This document shows, one piece after another, positions 45,022-55,819 of a stretch of 64,000 nt of DNA. This stretch comes from Bog-756 sp963812885 (GTDB lineage: Bacteria > Actinomycetota > Acidimicrobiia > Acidimicrobiales > RAAP-2), in NCBI GenBank assembly GCA_963812885.1, contig CAWEWZ010000008.1:62001-126000 (forward strand). The letters are read 5' to 3'. A program made the position numbers and the translations under genes. The notes beneath the pieces were generated by a model that was not told where the DNA came from, ran no database searches, and was given only the letters and a program-made list of their open reading frames with translations. Within the stretch, counting starts at the first letter, position 1. Every line of letters starts with the position of its first letter.

Positions 45022-46659
45022 ATGCACCCATCCGTGGGGTTGGACATCCAGATGCCGTCGCAGACGCCGGTCCCGCAGGGCCCGCATGGCCGGCATGGCC
45101 CGCATGGCCGGTCAGAATGCGCGGCAAGCATCGACAGGAAGCGGTTCCTCCGGCGAACGGGTCTCCTCGTCCTCACGGCGGTTGTGTTGCTTACCACTGG
45201 CTGCGGGGCGTCCACGCCTCCATCGGCCCCAGCAACGACGAAGCCCCTGCCGACGGAAGGCATTCCGGCGAGCACCTTCGCGGTTCCGGCGGCGAGGGAT
45301 CAGCTGGCAACCAGTAGCCGGTCTCCTGTCGTGCACGACAACGAGATCATGGCGCTCGCCCCCCAGTCGAGCCGTCTCTTTGCCGCCACCGACCAGTGGG
45401 AGTACGCAGGCCCCGCCGCCTACGGCCAGATCCTGGTCAAGAACTCCCCGACCTCCTCGTGGAAGATCTTCGAACAGACCCAATCAACCCGTGTCCAGGC
45501 CCTGGATTCGTTTCCCGTTCCGACTGACCAGGGGCTCGGGTCGGGCCACTCGCTCCTCGTCACCCAGGCCATCATCGACGGCAGGTCCGAGATCCAGTGG
45601 TTGATCGACGGAGCCACGTCCTTTGCCCCCGATAATTCGTTCGTTCTCGATTCGCCCAATGCTGCGGTCCGTTCGTTTGGTGCGCACGAGTCCGACGGGG
45701 TGTGGGCCATCTACGCAGGGGTCGGACCCACTGGCATCTTGCAGGGAATCTGGTCGCCGACCAGCCACACGCTGGCGTTCAACCCAACGCCCGAGCTGAG
45801 AGGGGCGATCCCGGGTACACCAGGGTTGAAGACTCGAAAGGTCACCGGGTTTGCTGACTGTGGTGGTGCTCTGTACGTCACCATCAACACCAAGCTGTTC
45901 CGCAGGAACGACGGCTCGCTCCCTACGGGAGTCCCTCGATGGACACTCGTCGACCAGGAACCACCGGTGGGCCCCTTCAACAGCGGGCTGCGGGGCATAT
46001 CCTGCGTCTCCCACGGCGGGGCACCCTCACTGCTCTTTTCTACGGAAGGCACTGGTGATGTCTACCGGCTCGATCACCTTCCGACCGGACAACTACCTGA
46101 CACCGGAACGGTGAGTTTGAGCCATCCTTATCCCGGTATGGTTTCGACGCTCGAGTTCACGCCGGCCACGGCCATCCGTCACATGCTGGCCACCGAAGGG
46201 ACGACCGTTCCGGCCACCGGAAGGGGCTCGATCGACTATGTGATCGCGGCCTACAACAACTTCGAGACCATGCAGATCAATGGGTCGACCCGCCAGCTCT
46301 TCGGTCTCGAGTTCGGCTTTTCGGGCGGGTGTCCGAAGGCGCAGATCTGTGCCCCTTCGGGGTTCGACGCATCCGCGTGTTTCGCCGTCCGCACCGACAG
46401 CGGTGGGTCGCCGACCTTCGTGCTGCGCTGCCTCACCGGCCCCCAGTTCAAGCCCCCTCAGAAACAGCCGAGCCCGGTCCGCTCAGGACAGGCCTTCGTG
46501 TCGATCCGCACGATCAAACCGTCACCGTTCGGTGACGGGAGGATCTACTACGGGGGTTACGACAACGACTTCCACCCTGCTGACGGTGCGGCATGGGTCG
46601 CCTCTTCGACATCGGCTTCCCTCCGCCTCGGGGACAATCCCGATGCTACGGGGGCATGA
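45022..46659 (+). CDS. Secreted lipoprotein of unknown function
   Basis: About 545 residues. A long N-region is followed by RKRFLRRTGLLVLTAVVLLTTGC, with lipobox LTTGC and twin basic residues; hydrophobic core near residues 41-58. The mature part has repeated short beta-like blocks (WSPTSHTLAFNP, GLRGISCVSHGGAPSLLFS, YGGYDNDFHPADG) suggestive of a beta-propeller, and paired Cys. No family recognised. The second lipoprotein follows, and a MarR gene is divergent. Confidence 0.75.
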   Translation: MHPSVGLDIQMPSQTPVPQGPHGRHGPHGRSECAASIDRKRFLRRTGLLVLTAVVLLTTGCGASTPPSAPATTKPLPTEGIPASTFAVPAARDQLATSSRSPVVHDNEIMALAPQSSRLFAATDQWEYAGPAAYGQILVKNSPTSSWKIFEQTQSTRVQALDSFPVPTDQGLGSGHSLLVTQAIIDGRSEIQWLIDGATSFAPDNSFVLDSPNAAVRSFGAHESDGVWAIYAGVGPTGILQGIWSPTSHTLAFNPTPELRGAIPGTPGLKTRKVTGFADCGGALYVTINTKLFRRNDGSLPTGVPRWTLVDQEPPVGPFNSGLRGISCVSHGGAPSLLFSTEGTGDVYRLDHLPTGQLPDTGTVSLSHPYPGMVSTLEFTPATAIRHMLATEGTTVPATGRGSIDYVIAAYNNFETMQINGSTRQLFGLEFGFSGGCPKAQICAPSGFDASACFAVRTDSGGSPTFVLRCLTGPQFKPPQKQPSPVRSGQAFVSIRTIKPSPFGDGRIYYGGYDNDFHPADGAAWVASSTSASLRLGDNPDATGA

Positions 46660-46728
46660 CGTCACCCCGGGTATCCGATGACCGCGAAGACGATGGTGGA
46701 ACTTCAATGTCTGGGGGAACAGCCTGAG

Positions 46729-47871
46729 ATGCAATCGGTGATCGATGTAACGGTTCGCTCAACGAGGCAAAAGGCCTGGTTCTTGGGCGCCTTGACGGTG
46801 GCAATGATGTTGGCCGCCTGCAGCACGACGTCATCCCCGGCAACGACAACGACGCCAGTCAACAATTCCGGGTGGGTCAAAGACACCGTCCAGGAGCTCA
46901 ATGTCTTTCTTCCCGACGGGAACAGCGACTATTACCTCGGTGGCTTCGGCACCAAAGATGGAGCGAGGACGGTCATCAGCGGAGCGGTCCCGACGGCACG
47001 GTATTGGTCGTACACCGCCTATCCCATTCCGGTCGGAGGGCCGGTGGCCCACGTTCACGATTCGAACATCGACCAGTCGCACGGCCGCTACACCGTGACC
47101 CTCTCGGCCAACTGCTCTGGAGTCAAGGGGACCTGTCTGGCCACGTCGAATGCCGAGCCCTCAGGCATGGTGGTGCTCCGCTTGTACGTACCGGTCGATC
47201 TCAGCGGATCTGGCACCGGAGGAGTCCCTCTTCCGACCATCACCTATGAAAGTCGTTCCGGTTCACCGATCTCGCTGACCCAGGCTGCAGGTAGCGAAAC
47301 AATGCAGAAGACCTTGGACTCCTACCGAGCCCAGCATGGTGCCTTGCCGGTGTCACTCACCCGCAGCTATCCGCCGGTCGCGGCAATGCCTGTGCCGGTT
47401 GTTGATCCTCCTCCGAAAGGCAGGATCTCCAGCGGGACGGGCCAGTTCAATAACCCCGACAATATCTACGACCACGTGCGATTCACCACGACGCGAGGCA
47501 ACCTCGTGGTCTCTGCGCAAGCGCCGACGTACCAAGAGGACTCGCTCACCCCGGTCAACGACCTGAGCCGACCGGCATCCGAATCCCCTCAGGTCCGATA
47601 CTGGAGCCTGTGCGTCGTGCTCAAGGATCTCCATACCGGAGCATGCCTGCGCGACAGTGAGATCCACTTTCCTACGGGAAGCAACCGCTTCACGCTCATC
47701 GTGTCGCCGAGCTGTCCCGTCGCCGGATACGTCAATTGTCTCGTCGCAGGTCCCGAGCCGTTGCAGGTATCGCTGTCGTGGAGATACCTCCTGCCAAGCG
47801 CCGCTTTTCTTCCCCTGGCGTTCCGCGGTCCCTATGCGTTGACGGCGAGCTACGTGGGGCGGCCTGGGTGA
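46729..47871 (+). CDS. Secreted lipoprotein of unknown function
   Basis: About 380 residues. ATG 46729 is chosen because GGGGGA precedes it and the signal peptide then has a normal length: STRQKAWFLGALTVAMMLAAC, lipobox LAAC. The mature protein has two similar halves, each with ARYWSYTAYPIPVG / VRYWSLCVVLKDLHTG followed by a RYTVTLSAN / RFTLIVSPS strand. This looks like an internal duplication of a DUF1214-like beta unit. Function unknown. Confidence 0.72.
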   Translation: MQSVIDVTVRSTRQKAWFLGALTVAMMLAACSTTSSPATTTTPVNNSGWVKDTVQELNVFLPDGNSDYYLGGFGTKDGARTVISGAVPTARYWSYTAYPIPVGGPVAHVHDSNIDQSHGRYTVTLSANCSGVKGTCLATSNAEPSGMVVLRLYVPVDLSGSGTGGVPLPTITYESRSGSPISLTQAAGSETMQKTLDSYRAQHGALPVSLTRSYPPVAAMPVPVVDPPPKGRISSGTGQFNNPDNIYDHVRFTTTRGNLVVSAQAPTYQEDSLTPVNDLSRPASESPQVRYWSLCVVLKDLHTGACLRDSEIHFPTGSNRFTLIVSPSCPVAGYVNCLVAGPEPLQVSLSWRYLLPSAAFLPLAFRGPYALTASYVGRPG

Positions 47872-47972
47872 CGTCACGATGGCATCGCTGAAGATCGGCG
47901 CGATCGAAGCACGCAGCATGCCAAGGTCGGTTTATCCAGTGTCGAGAGTCGACATCTTTCCCACATAGTCGC

Positions 47973-48866
47973 TTAGCGCGCGAGGTTCGGTTCGAGCACG
48001 GCCAGCTCGGCAAATCGAGCAGCGGCTGGGGAGAGGGCGCCGGCACGGTGCACGAGGGCCAGTTCGCGGACAGCCGGTGGGTCCGGTCGGGCGATCACGG
48101 CGCCGAGCTGTTCAGCGACAAGTGCCATCGACTCAGGTACCAGCGCAGCCCCCGCACCGGCCAGAACGAGAGGAAGAATGGCGTCTCGCTGCGCCGACAC
48201 GACCGCCAGCCTCGGATGCAGCCCCACCGAGCCCAGCCGCTCATCGAGAAGGCGGCGTGACGAGGTCCCTTCGGGGGATGCCACGAACAGCATGTCCTCG
48301 AAGTCGATCAAAGCCGCCGATCTGGTGACGTTGCTCGTCGTGCCCGGAGGAAGGATGAAGACGAGCACCTGCGCCCCGAGTCCGGTCGACTCGAGGGCGT
48401 CGGGGACCCCCAGGGCATCGGTGAGCCCCAGCTCGGAGCTTCCGGTCTCGACCAGTTCGAACAGCTCGCGGGAGTCCTCGGGAGCGGCGAGGTCGACGCG
48501 AACGCCCGGATGATGACTTCGGAACCGGCCGATGAGGGTCGCCGTGGGGTCAGCGGCGAGGGTCGGAAGGCAGGCCAGGGACAGGGCGCCTGACTCCAAC
48601 CCGGAGACCGCGGTCACTGCCGCCCGACCGGTCTCGAGGTCACGAAGCACCTGACGGGCCGGCCCGAGGAGGGCGGTCCCGGCCGCGGTGAGCTGGACTC
48701 TCCGGCCGATGCGATCGAAGAGCGGCGTACCGAGGTCGGTCTCCAGCTCCTTGACGGCCAGGGAGAGGGCCGGTTGCGAGACGAACGTCGCCTTCGCTGC
48801 CGCGGTGAAGCCGCCGTGGTCCACGACGGCCACGAAGTGTTGGAGGCGACGGGTATCCATTTGCAA
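47973..48866 (-). CDS. LysR-family transcriptional regulator
   Basis: About 297 residues. N-terminal helix-turn-helix LQHFVAVVDHGGFTAAAKATFVSQPALSLAVKELE (core GGFTAAAKATFVSQPALS), then a periplasmic-binding-like effector domain. ATG 48860 or 48866. It is divergent from the MFS exporter with 65 bases between them, the classic LysR arrangement for control of a neighbour. Inducer unknown. Confidence 0.9.
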   Translation of the reverse strand: MQMDTRRLQHFVAVVDHGGFTAAAKATFVSQPALSLAVKELETDLGTPLFDRIGRRVQLTAAGTALLGPARQVLRDLETGRAAVTAVSGLESGALSLACLPTLAADPTATLIGRFRSHHPGVRVDLAAPEDSRELFELVETGSSELGLTDALGVPDALESTGLGAQVLVFILPPGTTSNVTRSAALIDFEDMLFVASPEGTSSRRLLDERLGSVGLHPRLAVVSAQRDAILPLVLAGAGAALVPESMALVAEQLGAVIARPDPPAVRELALVHRAGALSPAAARFAELAVLEPNLAR

Positions 48867-48931
48867 AGCTTATCGGTATGACAAGAAATATCTATTATCA
48901 TTCTGGGAAGAAGACCGGCACAATCGTGGGA

Positions 48932-50402
48932 GTGGACGCGCTCGATGAGGTGAGGCCGGTGGGATGGCACCACCTGGTGGTCGAGCCGAGGCGTCCCGAG
49001 GCGATCAGGCGTCGGCCCAACGCGTTCTGGCTGGCGGTGGCCGCGGTCTGCATCGGGGCGTTCATGGGCCAGCTCGACGCCAGCATCGTCACCGTCGCCC
49101 TGCCCACCTTGCAACGGACGTTCCACGCCAGCGTCGGTGCGGTGACCTGGGTGGGTCTGAGCTACCTCCTGGTCCTGGTGGCCACGGTGGCCGCCGTCGG
49201 TCGGTTCGCCGACATGTGGGGGCACAAGCTCCTCTACGTCTACGGCTTCGGGATCTTCATCGTCGGGTCGGCCCTGTGTGGGCTGGCCCCGAACCTGGGC
49301 ATGCTGATCGGGTTCCGGGCGCTCCAGGCCGTCGGGGCGGCCCTGCTGCAGGCCAACAGCGTGGCCATCATCGTGCTGGCGGTGCCCAAGGCGTCGCTCG
49401 GCAAGGCCATCGGGATCCAAGGTGCAGCCCAAGCCATCGGCCTGGCCCTGGGTCCCACGGTCGGAGGGTTCCTGCTGGCGGCCGGCGGGTGGCGGCTCAT
49501 CTTCTTCGTCAACGTGCCCTTCGGCCTGGTCGGGATGATCGCCGGACTGCTCCTGGTCCCTCGGAGCCGCCATCTCCAGGCTCGTGTGCGGTTCGACTGG
49601 ACCGGACTGGCCTTGTTCTTCCCCGCCGTGGTGGCCGTGTTCACCGCCATCTCCTTCGGCAACTCGAAGGGATGGACCTCGCCTTCCATCCTCGGGCTGT
49701 TCGGTGTCGGGATCGCCCTGGCCTTCGGATTCGTGCGCCGGGAAGGCCGGTGCGGCGAGCCGATGCTCGATCTCGGCGCTGTTCCGCCGGTCCCGATTCA
49801 GCGCTGGGATCGCCAGCGGCATGCTGTCCTACCTGGTGATGTTCGGCGTCCTGTTCCTCGTGCCCTTCTACCTGGAGCGCGGTCTGCGGTTGGGCTCGGG
49901 ACGGGCCGGTCTCGAGCTGATGGCCATGCCACTGGCCCTGGGGATCACCGCGCCAGTGGCCGGACGCCTGGCCGATCGACTCGGTGCCCGGCCACTGACG
50001 ATCGCGGGTATGGCTACGTCGGCCGGTGCGCTCGCCGTGCTGGGTGTGCTCCGACCGTCGACTCCGGTGTTCCTGGTGCTGCTGGCCGTCGTGGGGATCG
50101 GCCTGGGTCTGTTCACGCCTCCGAACAACGCCGCCATCATGGGTTCGGTGCCCCAGGAACAGTCGGGTCTGGCCTCGGGTGTGCTCAACATGACCAGGGG
50201 CATGGGCACCGCCCTTGGACTTGGCGCTCACCGGTCTCGTGTTCGACGTGGCGGGAGGGAGGTCCTCGGCATCGTCGTCGGTGGCCCACGCCTTCACCGT
50301 CACTGCACTGTTCCTGTCGGCGTTGGCGGCGATGGCTGGCATCATCGCCGGTCTCCGCGCCGTGGCCCGTTGGAGCGGTCGATCCACAGCCGAATGGAGT
50401 AA
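48932..50402 (+). CDS. DHA2-type MFS drug/metabolite exporter, two or three frameshifts
   Basis: Start GTG 48932. First helix with the DHA2 motif FMGQLDASIVTVALPTLQ; motif A GRFADMWGHKLLYVYG; motif C-like GLALGPTVGGFLLA. Frame changes occur near 49785 (resuming LALFRRSRFSAGIASGML) and near 50215 (LALTGLVFDVAGGRSS), and probably one close to the end, which then closes at TAA 50402. About 490 residues, probably 14 membrane helices. Substrate unknown; the divergent LysR gene is its likely regulator. Confidence 0.82.
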
Positions 50403-50413
50403 AGGAAGAGATC

Positions 50414-50607
50414 ATGGCCATGCCCCGCTACGTGGTCTTCCTCGGTCTACTCACATTCCCATCTCTCGCCATGGGATTGATAAGTCTGATCACTGGGAGC
50501 TGGGTCTGGACGGCGGTGACGGGAGGCCCATTGTGCCCCGGATTGTGCTCGTCGCAGCCTTGCCGAAGCAATCTCATTGTTCAAAGGACAGCACGGGGAC
50601 GTCGTGA
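50414..50607 (+). CDS. Possible small membrane protein
   Basis: ATG 50414 with AAAGGA nine bases upstream codes MAMPRYVVFLGLLTFPSLAM and a helix GLISLITGSWVWTAVTGG. A one-base shift would add PIVPRIVLVAALPK and stop at 50607; without the shift the frame runs on opposite the arylsulfotransferase gene. Follows the MFS stop by 11 bases. Confidence 0.35.
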
Positions 50608-50703
50608 ACTAGTTGCGTGCGCCCACTGTGATCCAACATCGTTGAGCGAAGAAAATGACGACTACAGATCGAACACGTCGACGATGGGCAAGCGAGCCCC
50701 GGA

Positions 50704-52217
50704 TCACATATGCAGAGCAGCGACTATTGAGTTCATCCCTGTGCGGAGAGCCGGGACCGTCGCCTTCACTATCTCCGCCCGGTACGAGGAGAGACCCGGA
50801 TAGGTGATCGTCAGCTGGGGCACTCCGCTCGAGTTCAGTTCCGTCGTAAAATCGTTCGTCCCCCCACGCCATCACCCAATCTCCGGTGGGGAGTTTGATG
50901 GCACTTCCACAGCATGCAGAGTGCTTGTCCGGCTATCGGTGATCTGCTTGAGGATCGTCGCAGTGTGCGCCGACAGGTTGACGGAGATGTTGAGTGCCCG
51001 GACGCGCCTTGCCGGAGCGGCAGCTGGTCCCATTGTCCTGCACCGTGATCGTGCCGTTGGAAAGCATCCGGGCGTAATGCTGACCGGAGAAATTCGTCGG
51101 ATATGGCGCTCTTAGTGAACTTGAGGCTCTGCGCCGTGGACGAACCGCCGAGCTTCCAGGTGATTGCTCCGGTAGCCATGTCGATTCGATAGACGGCATC
51201 GAGGTTTCGGGCACTGAACAGGATTCCGCCGTGACCGTCCTCTTGGATGGAGTTCATATGGATGACGTCGGGGAAATTGCTTGTGGAATTGGATATTCGC
51301 CGTCGCCACATTGATGTGGTTCGCTGTGCTCCACTGCCACACCACTTTGTTGGCTGGGGTGACCTCGACGATGACGTCATCGATGATCGTTGCTTTCGAC
51401 GAGAGCCCCCACGATGAAAGATTTACGCACTGGCTCGGCACTGCGGGACAATCGCGGGTGACCTGCTCGAACCCGAGATAATCCCCGTTGGGAAGCAGTT
51501 CGAGGTCGTGGGTGTCAAGCGGCACGTACGCCCCCCCTACGGTGCCTTTCACGACGCCGTTCAATCCAACCAGCTTGTAGGACGAGTTGGACTGACCCCA
51601 GGCGATCGTCGTCGAGTTGAGGAACTCTGAGTAGTCGGGGTCTCTATCGGGTGGTTTCGAGACCCCGGTCTTCCACCACACCGGCACGCCGGTGTTGTCG
51701 AACGCTACCGTATAGCTTCCGAGGTCCAACAGATAGCCCGAAGCCTGGGGATGCCCCGGGACTGTGGCGCTGTACTTGGGAAAGCTGCTCGGCAGGCACC
51801 TGATGAAGTAGGAGGCAGTTCCGAATGTCACCTGGACCTCCTGCCCGGCGACCAGCGGCAGGGCAAGGGTGAGCGGACTGGTGTAAGCCTTGCCTCCCAC
51901 GGTTACCTGGCCGCTGCCCTTTGTGACGAGCTGGGTCGCGGCCTGTGGTACATCTCACCGCGTAGTCGGTGATCTTGGCGTTGAACGCCGGGACCAGGGC
52001 GGGAGTCGTCGACATCGAAAACGGAGTTGCCGCCCCCACACGTCCGGTCCCGGCGGATAGAGCGTGAACGCTCCGACCAGCAACAGGTCGCGGCGAGCAC
52101 CGTAGCGGTCGCCGGCGTCGGCTTCGTTCAGTGTCACGAAACGCCGAGTCGAGAGCGTTGGGTCCAAGTCGCAATGCCGTGGCCCGGCGTCAACCGTTCG
52201 CGTGAAACATCCGACAT
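50704..52217 (-). CDS. Arylsulfotransferase (ASST)-like secreted protein, many frame breaks
   Basis: ATG 52217 (MSDVSRERLTPGHGIAT) with GGAAGAGGGG upstream. Segments in different frames together give a signal/membrane region, VTVGGKAYTSPLTLALPLVAGQ, VRCLP-like SYFIRCLPSSFPKYS, YTVAFDNTGVPVWWKTG, DTHDLELLPNGDYLG, IHMNSIQEDGHGGILFSARN, AITWKLGGSS, and the C-terminal LPTGDWVMAWGG. This is the actinobacterial ASST beta-propeller pattern. At least five frame changes, more than neighbours, so a true pseudogene is possible. Paralogue remnant at 33721-33930. Confidence 0.7.
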
Positions 52218-53047
52218 GTCCAATCCCCTCTTCCTGTCGTTAGCGAGTATGGACACCGGCTCGCATGCGATGTAATCACCGACGACCAGACGAACGGTAG
52301 CCCAAGATCTTGATGCCGCTACTGGGTTTCCAGCAGTGAAACGGAGAGCCATCGCCCCGGTCCATAAAACGGAGAGGGCGGAGCCGTACAGAACGCTCAT
52401 TCGCTCCCACTTCGACCGCTCGTTGGGGCACCCCTCGTCCGTCGGAGGCGTCATCAGAGATGAAATCCGAAGCGCCGGTTTGCACAGTTCGAATCAGGCA
52501 AGGAGGACCCAGCGGTCTCGAAGAGAAGGGGTCACCTCCGGACCTGGTGCCCGTGATCATCGGTTGTCCTGGGGTTTGGGGGTTCCCACGAGATCTCCGA
52601 AATTGGCGAACCGGGATTGGATGGCCGCCGCCAGGACGGCGCAAAAGAACTAACCATTGCTACCCTCCCGCCCTTGAAAGGCGAGGGGACGCCATGTGTC
52701 GTACCACGCAAAGACGACTGCCCACTGCCACGGGCGGCTCGCCCGGACGAGCTGAGCTCGGGCCTGATCTCCGCACTGCTGACCTCCGCCGTTTACGCTT
52801 CACCGCGTATTGCTCCGGTTGGGAATCAATCAGCTGTCGTGGACGAACCGGTCTACCGGTCGGGGTGATGCGTCCAACGAGTGAGGGGAACGGCGCTGGT
52901 GAGATGACCCGGAGTCCGGTGCGACGGCGCAGTACGGAAGAGGGGGCCCGGCTGAGCCGGACCCCCTCTCGACTACACCTTTGGGTGCTCCTACGGGTAC
53001 TGCTGTATTGCCGTACGGCTCTGCACGGCGTCGTCGAAACCAGCCGG
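52218..53047. other. Long gene-free region between ASST-like and PstS-like genes
   Basis: About 830 bases. No open frame carries a recognisable domain. Contains the ASST promoter region at its left end and a strong hairpin at 52939-52971 near the PstS-like stop. Nothing else assigned. Confidence 0.5.
52939..52971 (-). terminator. GC-rich hairpin, probable terminator of the phosphate-locus transcript
   Basis: Inverted repeat AGAGGGGGCCCGGC ... GCCGGACCCCCTCT with a short loop, about 77 bases past the stop of the PstS-like gene on the minus strand. No clear U-tract follows, so this is a hairpin of the weak actinobacterial type. Confidence 0.55.
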
Positions 53048-54631
53048 TCAGCCGTTGCTCGACAGGCAGAAGCCGTACGGGTCGCTGAGGACATTGGTCT
53101 CCCCGACCGGGATTCCGTTGCCTCCCTTGGTGGCGCTGCCCGGACCGGTGCCCGCCTCAGCCGTGAGGGTCTTGTCAACCGAGGTGTAGAAGCTGTCAGT
53201 GATGACGGCCGGGTTGGTGAGCGCACCCTCCTTGAACGGCTTGAGGATGCTGGTGTCGATCGGGAAGAAACCCTGCGACTTGATCTTCGACTCGATCTCC
53301 GTCCGGTAGTTGACGCCGGTCAGCGGGTCGTAAGTCGCCCACGGTGCCCGGCTTGCACATGAACCCGTACTCACTCACAAAGTTCAGCGTGGCCTGGTTG
53401 GTCTGGCGTGCCCCCGGGGCGGTGGAGTTGTTGTACACGTCGTACAGGTTGCGGAGCACCGGCCATTCGTTGCCGGCGGTATAGGCGCCGCCACCCAGGC
53501 CCTGGATGTTGGTCTCGCTGGAGACCCACCGGATATGGGTCTTCACGGAGTGCCGCCCGTGATGTTCCCGAGCACCGTGGTGTAGGCGGTCGCACCTGCA
53601 CACTTGCCGGTGATCGGAGCGGTGGTCGTACCTGCGGTGATGCCGGTGCAGGTGGCCTTGAACTTCCCGTAGGAGAAGAAGTAGATGGCGTTGGCCTGGT
53701 CGTTGTTAGGTGACCGTTGACCTTGCCGCTGGCGATCTGGGCCATCTGGTTCTCGAACAGGTTGATGTGCGAGGCCGCACCTTGTGACGCCCGCCATCAC
53801 CTGAGCATCGCTCAGGCAGGCGCCGGTGGTCTCACCCTTGTTGTAGCCGAAGTCGCCTGCCCACGTCCCCGCGGTACCGGATCCGGCCTGCGGGATGTAG
53901 CAGTCGATCGGCTTGTTGACCACGGTGTACTCGGCGGATGGTCAACGTGCTGGACGGTCAGGCAGGCCCAGTTGTTGGCGGCAAGGCGTATTGGTCAGCC
54001 GTTGACCGTCCTGCTGCACGCCGGGACGGTGCCGGCCCAGATCTCGGTGATCTGCGCCAGGGTCAGGGTCTGGACGTAGTGGGCCGGGTAGAGGGTCGAG
54101 CCCTTGGCACCGAAGGCGGACCAGCTGATGCCGTCGACCGCGTAGGCCTCGTAGTTCTGCTGCGAGGTGCCGTTCGAACCCGCCGGGTTGGCCGACGAGC
54201 GGGCGTAGTCATTCTGAAACCCGGCGCTGCTCTTCAGCTGGTTGACGCCGTTGCCCGAGCCGACAGCCGGGGCCTGCACGGTGTAGTCGTTGTACGGGTT
54301 CTCGTCGGCCTGGCCGTAGCCGTTCTCGCCCGAGTTGAGGGAGTTCACCTGGGCATCGGCGGGGGCGACCGGGTCGGTGCCGCAGTTCTCGTTGACAGCG
54401 TCGGCGCCCGAGCCGGTCAGGTCACAGCCGGGGGAGGTATTGAAGAGATCCGACTCCGGCCACCATCAGGGCGTAGGCGGTGTTGGACCCGCTACCGATG
54501 ATCAGGGTCGAGCTGGGATTGGGGTCGGCCGCACCGGCCGCGCCGGCGAATGCAAGCGACATCCCGGATATGCCGAGAGCGACTGCGGCCACGGCCACGG
54601 TCCTCCGACGGGTGAATAACTTCTGGAACAT
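53048..54631 (-). CDS. Secreted PstS-like periplasmic-binding protein, at least four frame breaks
   Basis: ATG 54631 with GAGGAGAAC upstream. Signal peptide: TRRRTVAVAAVALGISGMSLA then AGAAGAADP. Mature start LIIGSGSNTAYALM is a PBP-type phosphate-loop region. Later blocks: DLFNTSPGCDLTGSGAD, YEAYAVDGISWSAFG, LTLAQITEIWAGTVPAC, IPQAGSGTAGTWAGDFG, and C-terminal DPYGFCLSSNG. The order is that of PstS-type binding proteins (the GSGTAGT loop is a ligand-binding motif). About 525 residues if joined. No membrane anchor, unlike the PstS gene at 58.2-60.0 kb. Confidence 0.72.
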
Positions 54632-54807
54632 GTGCTGTTCTCCTCTGTAGGGGGATTGAGAAGACCGGCAGTCTGAGACTCCACGAACCAGGCCTTCGGG
54701 TGCATGGTACGAATCCCAAGTAATCGCAACGTCACGGATGGGTGCTGTCCCGATGAACTCTTGGTGACGCCTGCCCCCCTCCGCGGGAGCGCGACCGCAC
54801 TGCGTGG

Positions 54808-55812
54808 TCAGAAGGTGGCCGGCAGAGCGCGGGCCAAGCTTTCGCAGGCCAGCAGCCCACAGGCCACCACCACCGGGGCGGCGAAGACGTAGACGAGAAC
54901 GGGTCGTCGCCACCGCCAGACGGCGAATGCTGCTCCCACCAGGAGGACGATGGTGGCCAGCGACCACAGCCCGGCCAGCCCGCCGGCGGCACCGTCGCCG
55001 CCCAGCCCGAGCTCACCGCGGGGGACGGCCACCCGGCCCGGGATATCGACCGGCTTGCCCACCAGCTTGGCCTGCACGACCAGCCGCCCGTTGGGGGCGA
55101 GCCCACCGTTGGAGGTGACCAGAGTGAGACGGTTGTCGGCTGTCGCCTCGACGACGTCGTGCTGGCCGGCTGTCACCACCCGGGCCCGTCACCAGATAGG
55201 TGAAGGTCCCGGCCCCGTCGACGACCTTGATCCGATTTCCCGCCTTCAGCGAGCCGAGCGAGCCGAAGGGGGCGCCGAAGGTCACCCGCCGGCCGGCCAT
55301 GACCGAGTTCCCCGCCGCCCCGGGGAGGGCGGTACCGGGCATGAGCCCCGGACCGTTCATGAGATCGGCCGCACTGGTCCCCTGGACGACGATCTGCGAC
55401 AAGCCGATGGCGGGGACGGTCAGCACGGCAACCGGCTGTCCCTCCGGCGGCCGGGCACCCGCTACCAGTTTGTAGACCGGCAACGGCTGACCGACGAGTG
55501 TCTGGGCCAGTCGTTGCTGGTTGCGACTGGCGGTGAGCGGCGTGAAGGCGAACAGGTAGACGAGGAAGAGGACGATCAACAGTCCGACCCCGAAGACGGC
55601 GGCCGCGGCCATCTTCCCCTTCGGCAGATCGAGATGCGGGATGCGGATGACCCGGCCGGCCCTCTCCTCGCCCTCCTCCGCTCCCGGGGTCCCGAGCCGG
55701 TGCCGGTGCGACGATCCGGACCGTGCCCGTCGCCCGCCGTCGTCGCCGGGCCGTAGGAGACCCGTTCCTCGTTGGGCGTGCGCGGGACGGTGGTGATGCC
55801 GGACTGGCTCAT
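54808..55812 (-). CDS. Sortase-fold membrane protein lacking catalytic His and Cys, frameshifted
   Basis: About 334 residues from ATG 55812 (MSQSGITTVPRTPNEER). Frame changes near 55700 and 55190. Membrane helix AAVFGVGLLIVLFLVYLFAF, then the sortase barrel: VAVLTVPAIGLSQIVVQGTS, GNSVMAGRRVTFGAPFGSL and LTLVTSNGGLAPNGRLVV. In active sortases these last two are GHR and TLVTC. Here His is Arg and Cys is Ser, while the later Arg remains. Two more helices at the C-terminus (LATIVLLVGAAFAVW). Probably not a transpeptidase; role unknown, perhaps scaffolding the adjacent surface proteins. Confidence 0.75.
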
Positions 55813-55819
55813 GGCGCAC

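Noticed and set aside
34118..54631. Integrase, transposase or attachment site defining the accessory region
   Set aside because: No transposase, integrase or tRNA end was found; only the ASST-like duplication marks the borders.
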